A DNA stretch of 64,000 bases, from positions 744,001-808,000 of the forward strand of contig NC_012781.1 in assembly GCF_000020605.1 (NCBI RefSeq), read 5' to 3'. The DNA comes from Agathobacter rectalis ATCC 33656. GTDB lineage: Bacteria; Bacillota; Clostridia; Lachnospirales; Lachnospiraceae. Each line of letters opens with the position of its first letter. Positions within the stretch are counted from its first letter, which is position 1. Of the stretch, positions 8,640 through 17,745 are shown piece after piece. The notes under the pieces are model-generated. The model did not search any database. It had not been told where the DNA came from and worked only from the letters and a program-made list of their open reading frames with translations. A program made the translations under genes and the position numbers.

Positions 8640-9068
8640 ATGCAGACAGATGAAACAATCGACAGGTATTTCTATATAACGGGCTGGATATGCATAGCTA
8701 TATTTGCGGCTCTTGCGGCAGTGATTGGAGTATGCGGTACGCAGATACTCACAAAGGTGCCTCCATGTCCGCTGCACGCATATACAGGCTACTATTGTCC
8801 GGGGTGCGGTGGCACGAGAGCCACATTTGCGCTGCTACACGGACATTTGATAAGGTCGTTTGTACTCCATCCGTTTGTGCCATATACAGCCATTTTGGGC
8901 GGCTGGTTTATGCTGTCACAGACACTGCAGCGGATAAGCCGCGGCAGGCTGCACATCGGAATGCACTTCAGACCATTATATATGTGGCTTGCACTTGCCA
9001 TTATTGTGGTAAACTGTATAGTCAAAAATATGCTTATATTATTTTGCGGTATTCATCTGCTTAAGTAG
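8640..9068 (+). CDS. DUF2752-family membrane protein
   Basis: A 142-residue protein with three or four membrane segments. The family mark is CPLHAYTGYYCPGCGGTRA near residues 43-61, with the CPxCGxTR core that defines DUF2752; the Cys cluster suggests metal or redox chemistry. It is followed by ALLHGHLIRSFVLHPF, also typical of the family. The role of the family is not established. ATG 8640 follows AGGAAGG. The last 30 bases overlap the convergent DUF4190-like gene, so both stop codons lie inside each other's coding region. Confidence 0.8.
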   Translation: MQTDETIDRYFYITGWICIAIFAALAAVIGVCGTQILTKVPPCPLHAYTGYYCPGCGGTRATFALLHGHLIRSFVLHPFVPYTAILGGWFMLSQTLQRISRGRLHIGMHFRPLYMWLALAIIVVNCIVKNMLILFCGIHLLK

Positions 9069-9467
9069 CTCATTGTAGTCGATACCGGTCAGGTTCTGGT
9101 ATTCCTTTAATATACCCTCTATGCTTCCGTATTCGTGAAGCATGGCGGCAAACGAACCGATATAGATAATAAGAGTGATAACAACAGCGGCAAACGCAAT
9201 CCAGAATGAGGTCATAGCCATGCTGCTCATTGAGGTGGCACCGCCTTTTGACAGTAACGCAAAAATCATGGCAAGCGAGCCACATATGATAGACACATAA
9301 ATACAGCTGCACGACGCGATGGCAATTATTGAAAGCACAAGTGCTGCAACCTCCATATTGCGTGAGCGTTTATTGTAGAAATTGTTGTTGGGATTAAAGC
9401 CCGGCCCATAATTGTTGCCGAAATTATAGTTATAATCCTGATTATAATCAAATTTTTGTGGATCCAT
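9039..9467 (-). CDS. Small DUF4190-like membrane protein
   Basis: About 142 residues: an Asn/Tyr-rich soluble N-terminus (FDYNQDYNYNFGNNYG), then two hydrophobic hairpin segments near 35-65 and 80-105, and a short charged tail. This resembles DUF4190-type proteins with an N-terminal low-complexity region, seen in many Clostridia without known function. ATG 9467 has AAAGGAA seven bases upstream and is preferred to an in-frame TTG six bases earlier. It is divergent from tex. Its 3' end overlaps the DUF2752 gene. Confidence 0.65.
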   Translation of the reverse strand: MDPQKFDYNQDYNYNFGNNYGPGFNPNNNFYNKRSRNMEVAALVLSIIAIASCSCIYVSIICGSLAMIFALLSKGGATSMSSMAMTSFWIAFAAVVITLIIYIGSFAAMLHEYGSIEGILKEYQNLTGIDYNELLKQMNTAK

Positions 9468-9553
9468 AATCAAATTCCTTTCTATAAAGTTGATTTTATT
9501 GTATCACTTCATTTATAATACGAAAAGAATAAGTTTTTTAAAGAGGTAAAAAA

Positions 9554-11914
9554 ATGGATATTATTGCTGCAATTGCAGAAGAACTGCAGATAAAAAAAGG
9601 ACAGGCCGAGGCCGCTGTCAAGCTGATAGATGAGGGAAATACCATCCCTTTTATCGCCAGATACCGAAAGGAGGCAACCGGCTCATTAAATGATGAGGTG
9701 CTCAGAAATCTCTTCGACAGACTGACATATCTACGTAATCTTGAGGACAAGAAGCAGACAGTGCTTGCAAGCATTGAGGAGCAGGGCAAGCTTACGGATG
9801 AGCTTAAGAAGGCAATCCTTGAGGCACAGACACAGGTGGCGGTTGACGATTTGTACAGACCTTACCGTCCGAAGAGAAGAACCCGTGCCACAATCGCAAA
9901 GGAAAAGGGCTTAGAGCCACTGGCACAGACCATTTTAGCGCAGGAATCGTCTGTTGATATCATGGCAGAAGCAGCTAAATATGTGGATGCAGAAAAGGAC
10001 GTGGCAGATGAAGCGGCTGCACTTGCCGGAGCAAAGGATATCATTGCAGAGAACGTATCCGACAATGCCGATTACAGAACAAAAATCAGAGAGCTTACCA
10101 TGCAAAAGGGACGTCTTATATCGACAGCCAAGGATCCAAAGGCGGAGTCTGTCTATGAGATGTACTATGAATTTGACGAGGCTCTTTCCAAGGTGGCAGG
10201 TCACAGAACACTCGCAATTAACCGTGGTGAGAAGGAAAAAATCCTCACAGTAAAGATAGAGGCACCGACAGAGGATATCATAAAATATCTTAAAAAGCAG
10301 GTTATCACAAATGATGGAGCGCCTACAGCAGCCGTACTCACAGAGGTAGTGGAGGATGCGTACAACAGGCTTATTGCCCCTGCCATAGAGCGTGAAATCA
10401 GAAACAATCTGACAGAGGAAGCAGAGGATGGTGCCATAAAGGTATTCGGAAAGAACCTGGAGCAGCTTCTCATGCAGCCTCCAATTGCAGGACAGGTTGT
10501 GCTTGGATGGGATCCGGCATTCCGTACAGGCTGCAAGATTTCTGTCGTAGACCCTACAGGAAAGGTGCTCGATACCACAGTAATCTACCCAACAGCACCA
10601 CAGAACAAGGTCGATGAGGCAAAGGCCATAATCAAAAAGCTCATAGACAAGCATCATGTCACTCTTATCTCACTCGGAAACGGAACAGCATCGCGTGAGT
10701 CAGAGCAGGTGATTGTTGAGCTGTTAAAGGAAATTCCGGTAAAGGTGCAGTACATCATAGTAAATGAAGCAGGTGCGTCAGTATATTCAGCCAGCAAGCT
10801 TGCTACGGAGGAGTTTCCGAATTTTGATGTGGGACAAAGAAGTGCCACATCCATGGCGCGTAGACTTCAGGATCCGCTCGCTGAGCTTGTAAAGATTGAT
10901 CCAAAGTCAATCGGAGTCGGACAGTATCAGCACGATATGAACCAGAAAAAGCTCTCAGAGGCACTCGGAGGAGTTGTAGAGGACTGCGTAAATAAGGTTG
11001 GTGTAGATTTAAATACAGCATCCGTTTCACTGCTTGAGTACATATCAGGCATCTCAAAGACCATTGCCAAAAACATCGTGGATTACAGAGAGGAAAACGG
11101 TAAATTCACATCACGTTCACAGCTTCTTAAGGTAGCAAAGCTTGGACCGAAGGCATTTGAACAGTGTGCAGGTTTCATGCGTATCTCAGACGGAAAGAAC
11201 CCACTTGATGCCACAGGCGTGCATCCTGAGTCATATGATGCCACAAAGGCAGTGCTTGAAAAGCTTGGCTACACAATGGAGGATGTAAAGAACAGAAATG
11301 TAGTTGGAATCTCAAAGAAAGTATCTGATTACAAGGCGCTCGCAGACGAGGCAGGAGTTGGTGAAATCACACTGCGTGACATCGTAAAAGAGCTTGAAAA
11401 GCCGGCAAGAGACCCACGTGAGGATATGCCAAAGCCAATTCTAAGAAGCGATGTCCTTGAGATGAAGGACCTCACACCGGGTATGGTATTAAAGGGCACA
11501 GTCAGAAATGTAATAGATTTCGGATGCTTTGTGGATATAGGAGTACACCAGGACGGACTTGTGCATATCTCAGAGATATGTGACCGCTATATCAAGCACC
11601 CGCTTGAGGCTGTCAGTGTAGGAGACATAGTAGATGTGCAGGTTATGAGCGTTGACCTCAAAAAGCAGCGCATCCAGCTTACCATGAAAATCGGACAGGG
11701 CACAGACAAGGCCGGTAAGTCAGAAAACAGCGGCAGCAGCAAAGACAGTGCTGCCAACAAGGCTGACAGAAGTAATAGAAATAACGGTGGCAGGAATAGC
11801 AGAAACGATAGAAATGGTACAGGCAGCAAGAATAATAACAACAGAAACAAAAAGCCACACTACATAAAGGGCAAGAAAAATAATTTCTTTGACAATATTA
11901 TTCTTGATAATTAA
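9554..11914 (+). CDS. tex: Tex-family RNA-binding transcription accessory protein
   Basis: A 786-residue protein of the Tex/Spt6-like family, which binds nucleic acid and affects transcription. It shows the N-terminal Tex core (PFIARYRKEATGSLNDEVLR near 28-48, LYRPYRPKRRTRATIA near 100), the YqgF/RNase H-like region (GWDPAFRTGCKISVVD near 318) and the helix-hairpin-helix region (LEYISGISKTIAKNIVDYRE near 495). A C-terminal S1 domain spans about 640-712. The last ~65 residues are a Ser/Asn/Lys/Arg-rich low-complexity tail, which makes this protein longer than the usual ~715 residues. ATG 9554 follows AAAGAGGT. Confidence 0.95.
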   Translation: MDIIAAIAEELQIKKGQAEAAVKLIDEGNTIPFIARYRKEATGSLNDEVLRNLFDRLTYLRNLEDKKQTVLASIEEQGKLTDELKKAILEAQTQVAVDDLYRPYRPKRRTRATIAKEKGLEPLAQTILAQESSVDIMAEAAKYVDAEKDVADEAAALAGAKDIIAENVSDNADYRTKIRELTMQKGRLISTAKDPKAESVYEMYYEFDEALSKVAGHRTLAINRGEKEKILTVKIEAPTEDIIKYLKKQVITNDGAPTAAVLTEVVEDAYNRLIAPAIEREIRNNLTEEAEDGAIKVFGKNLEQLLMQPPIAGQVVLGWDPAFRTGCKISVVDPTGKVLDTTVIYPTAPQNKVDEAKAIIKKLIDKHHVTLISLGNGTASRESEQVIVELLKEIPVKVQYIIVNEAGASVYSASKLATEEFPNFDVGQRSATSMARRLQDPLAELVKIDPKSIGVGQYQHDMNQKKLSEALGGVVEDCVNKVGVDLNTASVSLLEYISGISKTIAKNIVDYREENGKFTSRSQLLKVAKLGPKAFEQCAGFMRISDGKNPLDATGVHPESYDATKAVLEKLGYTMEDVKNRNVVGISKKVSDYKALADEAGVGEITLRDIVKELEKPARDPREDMPKPILRSDVLEMKDLTPGMVLKGTVRNVIDFGCFVDIGVHQDGLVHISEICDRYIKHPLEAVSVGDIVDVQVMSVDLKKQRIQLTMKIGQGTDKAGKSENSGSSKDSAANKADRSNRNNGGRNSRNDRNGTGSKNNNNRNKKPHYIKGKKNNFFDNIILDN

Positions 11915-11921
11915 AAACACC

Positions 11922-11950
11922 TTGACAAAACACTTCAAAGTGCATATCAT
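11922..11950 (+). promoter_or_regulatory. Sigma-A promoter of the FMN riboswitch / ribU transcript
   Basis: Consensus TTGACA at 11922-11927 and TATCAT at 11945-11950, with a 17-nt spacer. It starts 8 nt after the tex stop codon. Confidence 0.8.
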
Positions 11951-11965
11951 AGGTTTGTAAATAAA

Positions 11966-12080
11966 TAGGAATTCTTCAGGGCAGGGTGAGATTCCCTACC
12001 GGTGGTACAGCCCACGAGCCGCAAGGCATGATTCGGTGTGATTCCGAAGCCGACAGTATAGTCTGGATGAGAGAAGATTA
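11966..12080 (+). promoter_or_regulatory. FMN riboswitch (RFN element)
   Basis: The RFN blocks are all present in order: TTCAGGGCAGGGTGAGATTC near 11974-11993, CCTACCGGTGGT, GCCCACGAGCC near 12010-12020, ATGATTCGGTGTGATTCCG near 12028-12046, CCGACAGT near 12050 and GATGAGAGAAGA closing near 12067-12078. FMN binding normally favours the downstream terminator and shuts off riboflavin uptake. The aptamer is followed by that terminator and then ribU. Confidence 0.96.
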
Positions 12081-12108
12081 TTAGGTGTCATTACACTGTG
12101 ATATTAAG

Positions 12109-12137
12109 TCCCGGAAGATTTTCTTCCGGGATTTTTT
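12109..12137 (+). terminator. Riboswitch-controlled terminator upstream of ribU
   Basis: A 10-bp stem TCCCGGAAGA / TCTTCCGGGA with a 3-nt loop and a T6 tail. It sits between the FMN aptamer and ribU, as expected for the expression platform. Confidence 0.93.
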
Positions 12138-12212
12138 AAAGCAGCTATTCAGATTTTAGATAGCTGCACTCACAATATCCTCAGGATTCCTTAAGCATCA
12201 AAGGAGTGTAAA

Positions 12213-12821
12213 ATGGACGTAACAACAAACAACACAAAATCAAAAGTAAACATCAGACTTTTAGTCGGCACAGGAATGTTAAGCGGACTTGCATTTGTAC
12301 TTCAGTACCTCGAGTTTCCAATTCCAATCATGCCGTTTTTTATTAGGTTTGATTTTTCAGACCTGCCTGCACTTATCGGAGCATTTGCATACGGACCGTT
12401 AGCAGGAGTGATTGTAGAGTTTATCAAGAACCTGCTTCACTGTACAGTAACACAGAGCTTTACGGTAGGAGAGCTTTCAAACTTTATTCTCGGAGCAGTA
12501 TTTACAGGAACGGCAGGGCTTATATACAAGAAGAACAAGACTAAAAAGGGTGCCATCATTGGTGCGATAGTTGGCTCGGTTATAATGGGAATCATCAGCT
12601 TCCCGTCAAACCTGTTTATTGTATATCCAGCATATGAGAAGTTTACACCAATAAATGAAATCATGGATGCATACAGCAAACTTCTCCCATCAGTAGGCAA
12701 GCTGTGGCAGGCACTTTTAATATTCAATGTTCCGTTTACCATCGTAAAGGGACTTATATCAACACTTATCACAGTGCTTATATACAAGAGACTGTCACCG
12801 GTTTTAAAGGGAAGAGGATAG
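12213..12821 (+). CDS. ribU: Riboflavin ECF transporter S component
   Basis: Binds riboflavin and imports it together with the shared ECF energising module. The protein is 202 residues with about six membrane helices. Family features include GMLSGLAFVLQYLEFPIP near 22-40, FFIRFDFSDLPALIGAFAYGP near 43-63 and GVIVEFIKNLLHC near 66-78. ATG 12213 follows AAAGGAG. Its position behind an FMN riboswitch with a terminator independently supports riboflavin as the substrate. The gene appears monocistronic and ends before a strong hairpin terminator. Confidence 0.95.
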   Translation: MDVTTNNTKSKVNIRLLVGTGMLSGLAFVLQYLEFPIPIMPFFIRFDFSDLPALIGAFAYGPLAGVIVEFIKNLLHCTVTQSFTVGELSNFILGAVFTGTAGLIYKKNKTKKGAIIGAIVGSVIMGIISFPSNLFIVYPAYEKFTPINEIMDAYSKLLPSVGKLWQALLIFNVPFTIVKGLISTLITVLIYKRLSPVLKGRG

Positions 12822-12860
12822 AGAAAATACCTGACACAATATATATTAGTCACAAACATA

Positions 12861-12894
12861 AAGAGCGCAGTCAATTGCGCTCTTTTCTTTTTTT
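12861..12894 (+). terminator. Intrinsic terminator of ribU
   Basis: A 9-bp stem AAGAGCGCA / TGCGCTCTT followed by TTCTTTTTTT. Confidence 0.92.
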
Positions 12895-12940
12895 AAAAGG
12901 AATGTTATAATAAATCCAAATATTTAGTTGGGAGCAGGAC

Positions 12941-13438
12941 ATGAAGCTTGAATTTGATGTAAAAGTAACAGAAAAGGATTTATATTCATTTAATATAGAG
13001 CAGGCGTACAAGGGCAGTCAGGGTGTCATATCATTGCTGTTTGCTGTGCTCTTGGCTGCGGCAGCAGTGTTAAGCGCACAAAAAGGCAATACGGAGTATG
13101 TGGTGCTTTATATTATAGTTGGTATTCTGGTGCTGCTATATGTGCCGTTTTCACTCAAGGGCAGGGTAAAGATGATTATGAAGACAAATGAAGTTTTCTC
13201 AAAGCCACTGCATTTTGCGGTAGACGAAAAGCACATAAATGTAAGCCAGGGAGATGAGATGGCGCAGCTTCCGTGGGAGCAGGTGTACAGATTCGTGGCA
13301 AATGATAAGAGGATACTTATATTCAGCAACAGGAAGAATGCATACATTCTCTCAAAGGAGCAGCTGGGCGACAGCTATGAGCCGTTAAAGGAGCTGGCAG
13401 GCAGTACACTGGAGAAATACAGACTGAAAATCAAATAA
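12941..13438 (+). CDS. YcxB-like membrane protein
   Basis: A 165-residue protein. It has a soluble N-terminal strand region (KLEFDVKVTEKDLYSFN), two adjacent membrane helices at about 27-65, and a C-terminal soluble half with HFAVDEKHINVSQGDEMAQLPWEQVYRFV. The pattern of two helices followed by a PH-like segment with a 'PWEQV' motif and YILSKEQL fits the YcxB-like family of unknown function. ATG 12941 follows GGGAGCAGG. It lies upstream of tsaE, 57 nt away, and could be the first gene of that cluster. Confidence 0.7.
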   Translation: MKLEFDVKVTEKDLYSFNIEQAYKGSQGVISLLFAVLLAAAAVLSAQKGNTEYVVLYIIVGILVLLYVPFSLKGRVKMIMKTNEVFSKPLHFAVDEKHINVSQGDEMAQLPWEQVYRFVANDKRILIFSNRKNAYILSKEQLGDSYEPLKELAGSTLEKYRLKIK

Positions 13439-13495
13439 ACAAAATAGATATAAGATAAAAGATAAAATAAATAGATAAGGGTATAAGCTGGTAAT

Positions 13496-13945
13496 ATGAG
13501 TAGTGAAGGAAATATAACAGTAATAGAAAGCTTTTCGGCAGATGATACGCATGCACTTGGGGTTACGCTTGGACAGCAGGCAAAGCCGGGGGATGTGTGT
13601 ACACTTGTGGGTGATTTAGGAGTGGGTAAAACAGTGCTCACGCAGGGCATAGCAGAGGGGCTTGGCATCACAGAGCCTATAAACAGCCCTACATTTACAA
13701 TAGTGCAGGTGTACGAGGATGGCAGGCTGCCGTTTTATCATTTCGATGTATACAGGATTGGTGACATTGAGGAGATGGATGAAATAGGCTATGAGGATTA
13801 TTTCTACGGAGATGGGCTTACGATGATAGAGTGGGCAAATCTCATTGAGGAGATACTCCCAAATAAGAGAAAAGAGATTACTATTGAAAAAGACCTGGAA
13901 AAAGGCTTTGACTATAGAAAAATAACAATAAAAGAGGTTTTATAA
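13496..13945 (+). CDS. tsaE: tRNA t6A37 threonylcarbamoyladenosine synthesis ATPase TsaE
   Basis: P-loop ATPase that, with TsaB and TsaD, transfers the threonylcarbamoyl group to A37 of ANN-decoding tRNAs. The protein is 149 residues, normal for the family. The Walker A motif GDLGVGKT lies near residues 38-45, PTFTIVQVY near 65-73, and the Walker-B-like MIEWANLI near 112. The TAA stop shares bases with the ATG of tsaB (TAATGA at 13943), so translation is likely coupled. Together with tsaB here and tsaD 2.7 kb downstream, all three partners lie in one region. Confidence 0.95.
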   Translation: MSSEGNITVIESFSADDTHALGVTLGQQAKPGDVCTLVGDLGVGKTVLTQGIAEGLGITEPINSPTFTIVQVYEDGRLPFYHFDVYRIGDIEEMDEIGYEDYFYGDGLTMIEWANLIEEILPNKRKEITIEKDLEKGFDYRKITIKEVL

Positions 13946-14658
13946 TGAAGATACTTGCGCTTGACAGCTCAGGGCTTGTGGCCAGTGTGGCTGTCGTATC
14001 GGACGATAATCTGATAGGAGAATACACGATAAATTATAAAAAGACACATTCACAGACGCTTCTTCCGATGCTTGATGAGGTGGCTAAGATGACAGAGCTT
14101 GACCTTAAGACTATAGATTTTATTGCAGTCTCAGCAGGACCGGGATCGTTCACAGGGCTTCGCATAGGCTCTGCGACGGCGAAGGGGCTTGCAATGGCAC
14201 TGGATAAGCAGATAGTTTCTGTACCTACCGTAGATGCACTAGCATACAATCTGTGGGGCAGTGCAGATGTTGTGTGTCCGCTTATGGATGCAAGAAGACA
14301 GCAGACCTATACAGGGCTGTATGATTTTACTGATGGCAGGATGAATACCATTTTACCGCAGTGCGTAGTGATGATAGAAGAGATAGTTGACAAAATCAAT
14401 GAGCTCGGCCGCAGGGTGATTTTCCTTGGAGACGGAGTGGATGTGTTCAGGGATTATATTAATGAGCACGTAAAGGTGGACTATGACTTTGCACCTGCCA
14501 TGTGCAATAAGCAAAGAGCATCGGCTGTAGCATGTCTTGGACAGGTGCTCTATGAGCAGGGCAGGGCAGAAAATGCAGCAGACCATAAGCCTGAGTATCT
14601 CAGATTATCACAGGCGGAGAGAGAGAGACAGGAAAAGGAGAGAGATTTTAGAATATGA
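13945..14658 (+). CDS. tsaB: tRNA t6A37 synthesis scaffold protein TsaB
   Basis: Inactive ASKHA-fold partner of TsaD in the t6A complex. The protein is 237 residues and starts MKILALDSSGLVASVAVV. It carries the family motif SAGPGSFTGLRIGSATAKGLA near 62-82 and the HSQTLLPMLDE segment near 35. It overlaps tsaE by one base and rimI by four bases (ATGA), indicating a tightly coupled operon. Some homologues are annotated as YeaZ proteases; the catalytic function is not supported by the family's known biology. Confidence 0.95.
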   Translation: MKILALDSSGLVASVAVVSDDNLIGEYTINYKKTHSQTLLPMLDEVAKMTELDLKTIDFIAVSAGPGSFTGLRIGSATAKGLAMALDKQIVSVPTVDALAYNLWGSADVVCPLMDARRQQTYTGLYDFTDGRMNTILPQCVVMIEEIVDKINELGRRVIFLGDGVDVFRDYINEHVKVDYDFAPAMCNKQRASAVACLGQVLYEQGRAENAADHKPEYLRLSQAERERQEKERDFRI

Positions 14659-15104
14659 TAATAAGACCCATGGAGCCGGAGGATGCAGACTCGGTGGCGC
14701 AGATAGAAAAAGACAGCTTCACACAGCCCTGGAGCAGACAGGGATTTTTGGATGCCATGAGGCTTCCGGAGAATATCATGCTTGTGGCACAGGAGGATGG
14801 CGAGATACTGGGGTATCAGTGCACGTATGTGTCATTTGATGAGGGAGAGCTGACCAATATAGCAGTCAAAAAATCAGCACGAGGAAAAGGTGTGGGTGCA
14901 CATCTTATCAGATGCTTGCAGGAAAAGGCAAAAGAGTCAGGTGTTGAGCGCATTGTGCTCGAAGCCAGGGTGACTAATGAGGCTGCGATATCACTGTATC
15001 AGAAGATGGGGTTTGTAAACCTTGGAATCAGAAAAAATCTATATGAGCATCCGGTAGAGGACGGTGTCATCATGTCCTATACTGCGGAGGAAAATTTATG
15101 TTAG
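14655..15104 (+). CDS. rimI: Ribosomal protein S18-alanine N-acetyltransferase
   Basis: GNAT-fold acetyltransferase of 149 residues. The acetyl-CoA-binding segment is NIAVKKSARGKGVGAHLI near 68-85, with the RGKGVG P-loop-like turn. It is followed by EARVTNEAAISLYQKMGF near 101-118, diagnostic of RimI. Coupled to tsaB by a 4-base overlap, as is common in Firmicutes. Its own stop overlaps the rnz start by 7 bases. The exact N-terminal substrate cannot be read from sequence, but the context makes RimI the best call. Confidence 0.92.
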   Translation: MIIRPMEPEDADSVAQIEKDSFTQPWSRQGFLDAMRLPENIMLVAQEDGEILGYQCTYVSFDEGELTNIAVKKSARGKGVGAHLIRCLQEKAKESGVERIVLEARVTNEAAISLYQKMGFVNLGIRKNLYEHPVEDGVIMSYTAEENLC

Positions 15105-16009
15105 ACGTGTGTTTACTTGGAACAGCAGGCATGATGCCTTTGCCAAACAGATGGCTTACGGCACTTTCACTAAAATATAACGGCAGCAATATACTTATTG
15201 ACTGCGGTGAGGGAACGCAGATTGCGATGAAGGAAGCCGGAATCAATTTCAAGCCGATAGATATTTTATGCATCACCCACTTTCATGCAGACCATATCAG
15301 CGGATTGCCGGGGCTTCTTCTTACAATGGGAAATGCCGAGCGCACCGAGCCGCTTACCATTATTGGACCTAAGGGGCTTACAAGGGTTGTCACTGCACTT
15401 CGGACGATTGCGCCGGAGCTGCCTTTTGAGATAAAATGCATAGAGCTCAATGAGCAGGATGAATATTTTGAGATGAACGGATATCATATCCATGCATTCC
15501 GCGTAAAGCATGCGGTGCTGTGCTATGGCTATTCGGTTGAGATAAAACGTAGTGGCAGATTTTCCGTGGAAAGAGCAAATGAAAAAGAAATTCCGATGCG
15601 CCTGTGGAATCCTCTTCAGAAAGGCAATACCGTTGAATTTGAGGGCAGGGTGTATACTCCGGATATGGTGCTAGGACCGGCAAGAAAGGGCATAAAGGTC
15701 ACATATTGTACGGACTCAAGGCCACTTGAGCACATAGTGGAGGCTGCAGAGGGATCAGACCTTTTTATCTGCGAGGGCATGTATGCTGAAAAGGAAAAGA
15801 TAGTAAAAGCAAAGCAGTATAAGCATATGACCTTTTATGAGGCAGCAGACATGGCAAAGAGAGCCGGCGTGAAGGAGCTGTGGCTTACACATTTTTCGCC
15901 GTCACTTGTCAGGGCAGATGACTATATGCCACAGGTGAGGGATATTTTTGCAAACGCATATCTTGGAAAAGACGCAAAGAGCGTGGAGCTTATGTTTGAC
16001 GAGGACTAA
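15098..16009 (+). CDS. rnz: Ribonuclease Z (tRNA 3' processing endonuclease)
   Basis: Metallo-beta-lactamase-fold nuclease that trims 3' trailers from tRNA precursors. The tRNA genes of this window whose end I checked do not encode CCA, which is the substrate class for this enzyme. The protein is 303 residues. It has the zinc motif THFHADHISGLPG near residues 61-73, the further His/Asp in KVTYCTDSRPLEH near 200 and LWLTHFSPS near 264. ATG 15098 is preceded by GCGGAGG and lies within the end of rimI. Confidence 0.93.
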   Translation: MLDVCLLGTAGMMPLPNRWLTALSLKYNGSNILIDCGEGTQIAMKEAGINFKPIDILCITHFHADHISGLPGLLLTMGNAERTEPLTIIGPKGLTRVVTALRTIAPELPFEIKCIELNEQDEYFEMNGYHIHAFRVKHAVLCYGYSVEIKRSGRFSVERANEKEIPMRLWNPLQKGNTVEFEGRVYTPDMVLGPARKGIKVTYCTDSRPLEHIVEAAEGSDLFICEGMYAEKEKIVKAKQYKHMTFYEAADMAKRAGVKELWLTHFSPSLVRADDYMPQVRDIFANAYLGKDAKSVELMFDED

Positions 16010-16020
16010 GGAGGGGCGAT

Positions 16021-16602
16021 ATGAAGAAAACAGGTATAGTTATTTTAACAATAGCGCTGATTGCCGCGATATGTGGTTCGTTTTATGTCGTAAACGACAA
16101 GTCTAAAAGGGCTAATCAAAAGGAAAAGGTACTGACCGAGGTACAAAGAATAACAACTAAGGATCTCGACAAGAACTATCCGCAGACACCTCGTGAGGTG
16201 GTGAAGCTTTATAACAGGATTGTGAAGTGCTACTATGGTATGCAGTATAGCGATGAAGAGCTTGATGCACTCACCGACCAGGCGCTTAAGCTTTTTGATG
16301 ACGAGCTTGCAGCAAACAATCCAAAGGATACCTACAAACAGTCTGTCACGGCAGATGCGCAAAGCTACAAGGACCAGGGCATTACACTTGCTCAGACCGG
16401 AGTGTGTGACAGCAATGATGTGAAATATGTCACCGATAATGGTAGTAAAATTGCATATGTCAAGGCATCTTACTTCATGAAGGAGGGCAGCTCGTATTCT
16501 AAGACATATCAGGAATATGTACTCAGGCAGGATAAGGAAGGCTGTTGGAGGATTCTTACATTTTATAAGATTGCGGCAGATTCTGATACGGAAACAGAAT
16601 AG
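16021..16602 (+). CDS. Membrane-anchored protein of unknown function (DUF6715-like)
   Basis: A 193-residue protein with one N-terminal membrane helix (GIVILTIALIAAICGSFYVV at about 4-23), after which the rest is likely extracytoplasmic. Features include LDKNYPQTPREVVKLYNRIVKCYY and a mixed alpha/beta C-terminal half ending YVLRQDKEGCWRILTFYKIA. This looks like the DUF6715 family, unknown in function. ATG 16021 has a strong AAGGAGGGGC site. It lies between rnz and tsaD with short gaps, so it is probably co-transcribed with the t6A genes. Confidence 0.7.
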   Translation: MKKTGIVILTIALIAAICGSFYVVNDKSKRANQKEKVLTEVQRITTKDLDKNYPQTPREVVKLYNRIVKCYYGMQYSDEELDALTDQALKLFDDELAANNPKDTYKQSVTADAQSYKDQGITLAQTGVCDSNDVKYVTDNGSKIAYVKASYFMKEGSSYSKTYQEYVLRQDKEGCWRILTFYKIAADSDTETE

Positions 16603-16631
16603 AGTAATATAATTAAGAGTGGTGTAATAAA

Positions 16632-17669
16632 ATGACAGAAAATACAGAAACAAAAAAAGAAATTAAAATACTTGCAATCGAAAGCTCATGCGACGAGACT
16701 GCGGCAGCAGTTGTAGTAAATGGACGTGATCTGCGAAGTAATGTGATTTCATCGCAGATAGCTCTTCATACTTTATATGGAGGGGTAGTACCGGAGATAG
16801 CTTCCAGAAAGCATATTGAGAAAATTAATCAGGTTATAGAGCAGGCACTTTCAGATGCACATATGACACTCGATGATATAGACGCAATAGGCGTAACATA
16901 TGGTCCGGGGCTCGTAGGAGCACTGCTTGTAGGCGTGGCAGAAGCAAAGGCTATAGCATACGCAAGAAACATTCCTCTTGTCGGAGTGCACCATATAGAG
17001 GGACATATCAGCGCAAATTATATAGAAAATAAAGACTTAGAGCCGCCATTTCTGGCACTCGTCGTATCAGGAGGACACACGCATCTGGTGAGAGTGGTAG
17101 ATTACGGTAAATATGAGATCCTCGGACGCACGAGGGATGATGCGGCAGGAGAGGCATTTGACAAGGTAGCGAGAGCAATAGGACTTGGCTATCCGGGCGG
17201 TCCTAAGATAGAAAAGGTTTCACATGAGGGTGACCCGCACAGCATAGAGTTCCCGAGAGCAAAGATTGTGGGCGGAGTTTATGATTTCAGCTTTAGCGGG
17301 CTTAAATCAGCAGTACTCAATTATTTAAACGGCTGCAGGATGAAGGGACTGGAAATAAACCAGGCAGACGTGGCAGCATCGTTCCAACAGGCGGTTACAG
17401 ATGTGCTTGTCGGACACGCTGAGAATGCCATAGATGAGTTTAAAATGGACAAATTTGCCATTGCGGGAGGCGTTGCTTCTAATGGTATTATCCGTCATGC
17501 GATGGAGGAAATGTGCGCGCGCAAGGGTGTTAAATTCTATCGTCCGTCACCGATACTGTGTACAGACAATGCTGCTATGATAGGTGCGGCAGCATACTAT
17601 GATTTTATAGCAGGTAAGAGGTCTGGACTTGATCTGAATGCGGTTCCGAATTTAAAACTTGGTGAATGA
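16632..17669 (+). CDS. tsaD: tRNA N6-threonylcarbamoyltransferase TsaD
   Basis: Catalytic subunit of the t6A complex with TsaB and TsaE, acting on A37 of tRNAs reading ANN codons. The protein is 345 residues. It shows [15 protein letters not shown] near 15-29, the metal-binding [11 protein letters not shown] near 120, SGGHTHLV near 143, [19 protein letters not shown] near 174 and [14 protein letters not shown] near 315. It follows the membrane-anchored gene by 29 nt and is the last clear member of the t6A cluster. Confidence 0.96.
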   Translation: MTENTETKKEIKILAIESSCDETAAAVVVNGRDLRSNVISSQIALHTLYGGVVPEIASRKHIEKINQVIEQALSDAHMTLDDIDAIGVTYGPGLVGALLVGVAEAKAIAYARNIPLVGVHHIEGHISANYIENKDLEPPFLALVVSGGHTHLVRVVDYGKYEILGRTRDDAAGEAFDKVARAIGLGYPGGPKIEKVSHEGDPHSIEFPRAKIVGGVYDFSFSGLKSAVLNYLNGCRMKGLEINQADVAASFQQAVTDVLVGHAENAIDEFKMDKFAIAGGVASNGIIRHAMEEMCARKGVKFYRPSPILCTDNAAMIGAAAYYDFIAGKRSGLDLNAVPNLKLGE

Positions 17670-17745
17670 TTCTGTAATTGCTTCCGGTTACACCGGTGTG
17701 CAAACATAATGTGCAGATTTATCATGGATAGGAAAATAAAGGAAT

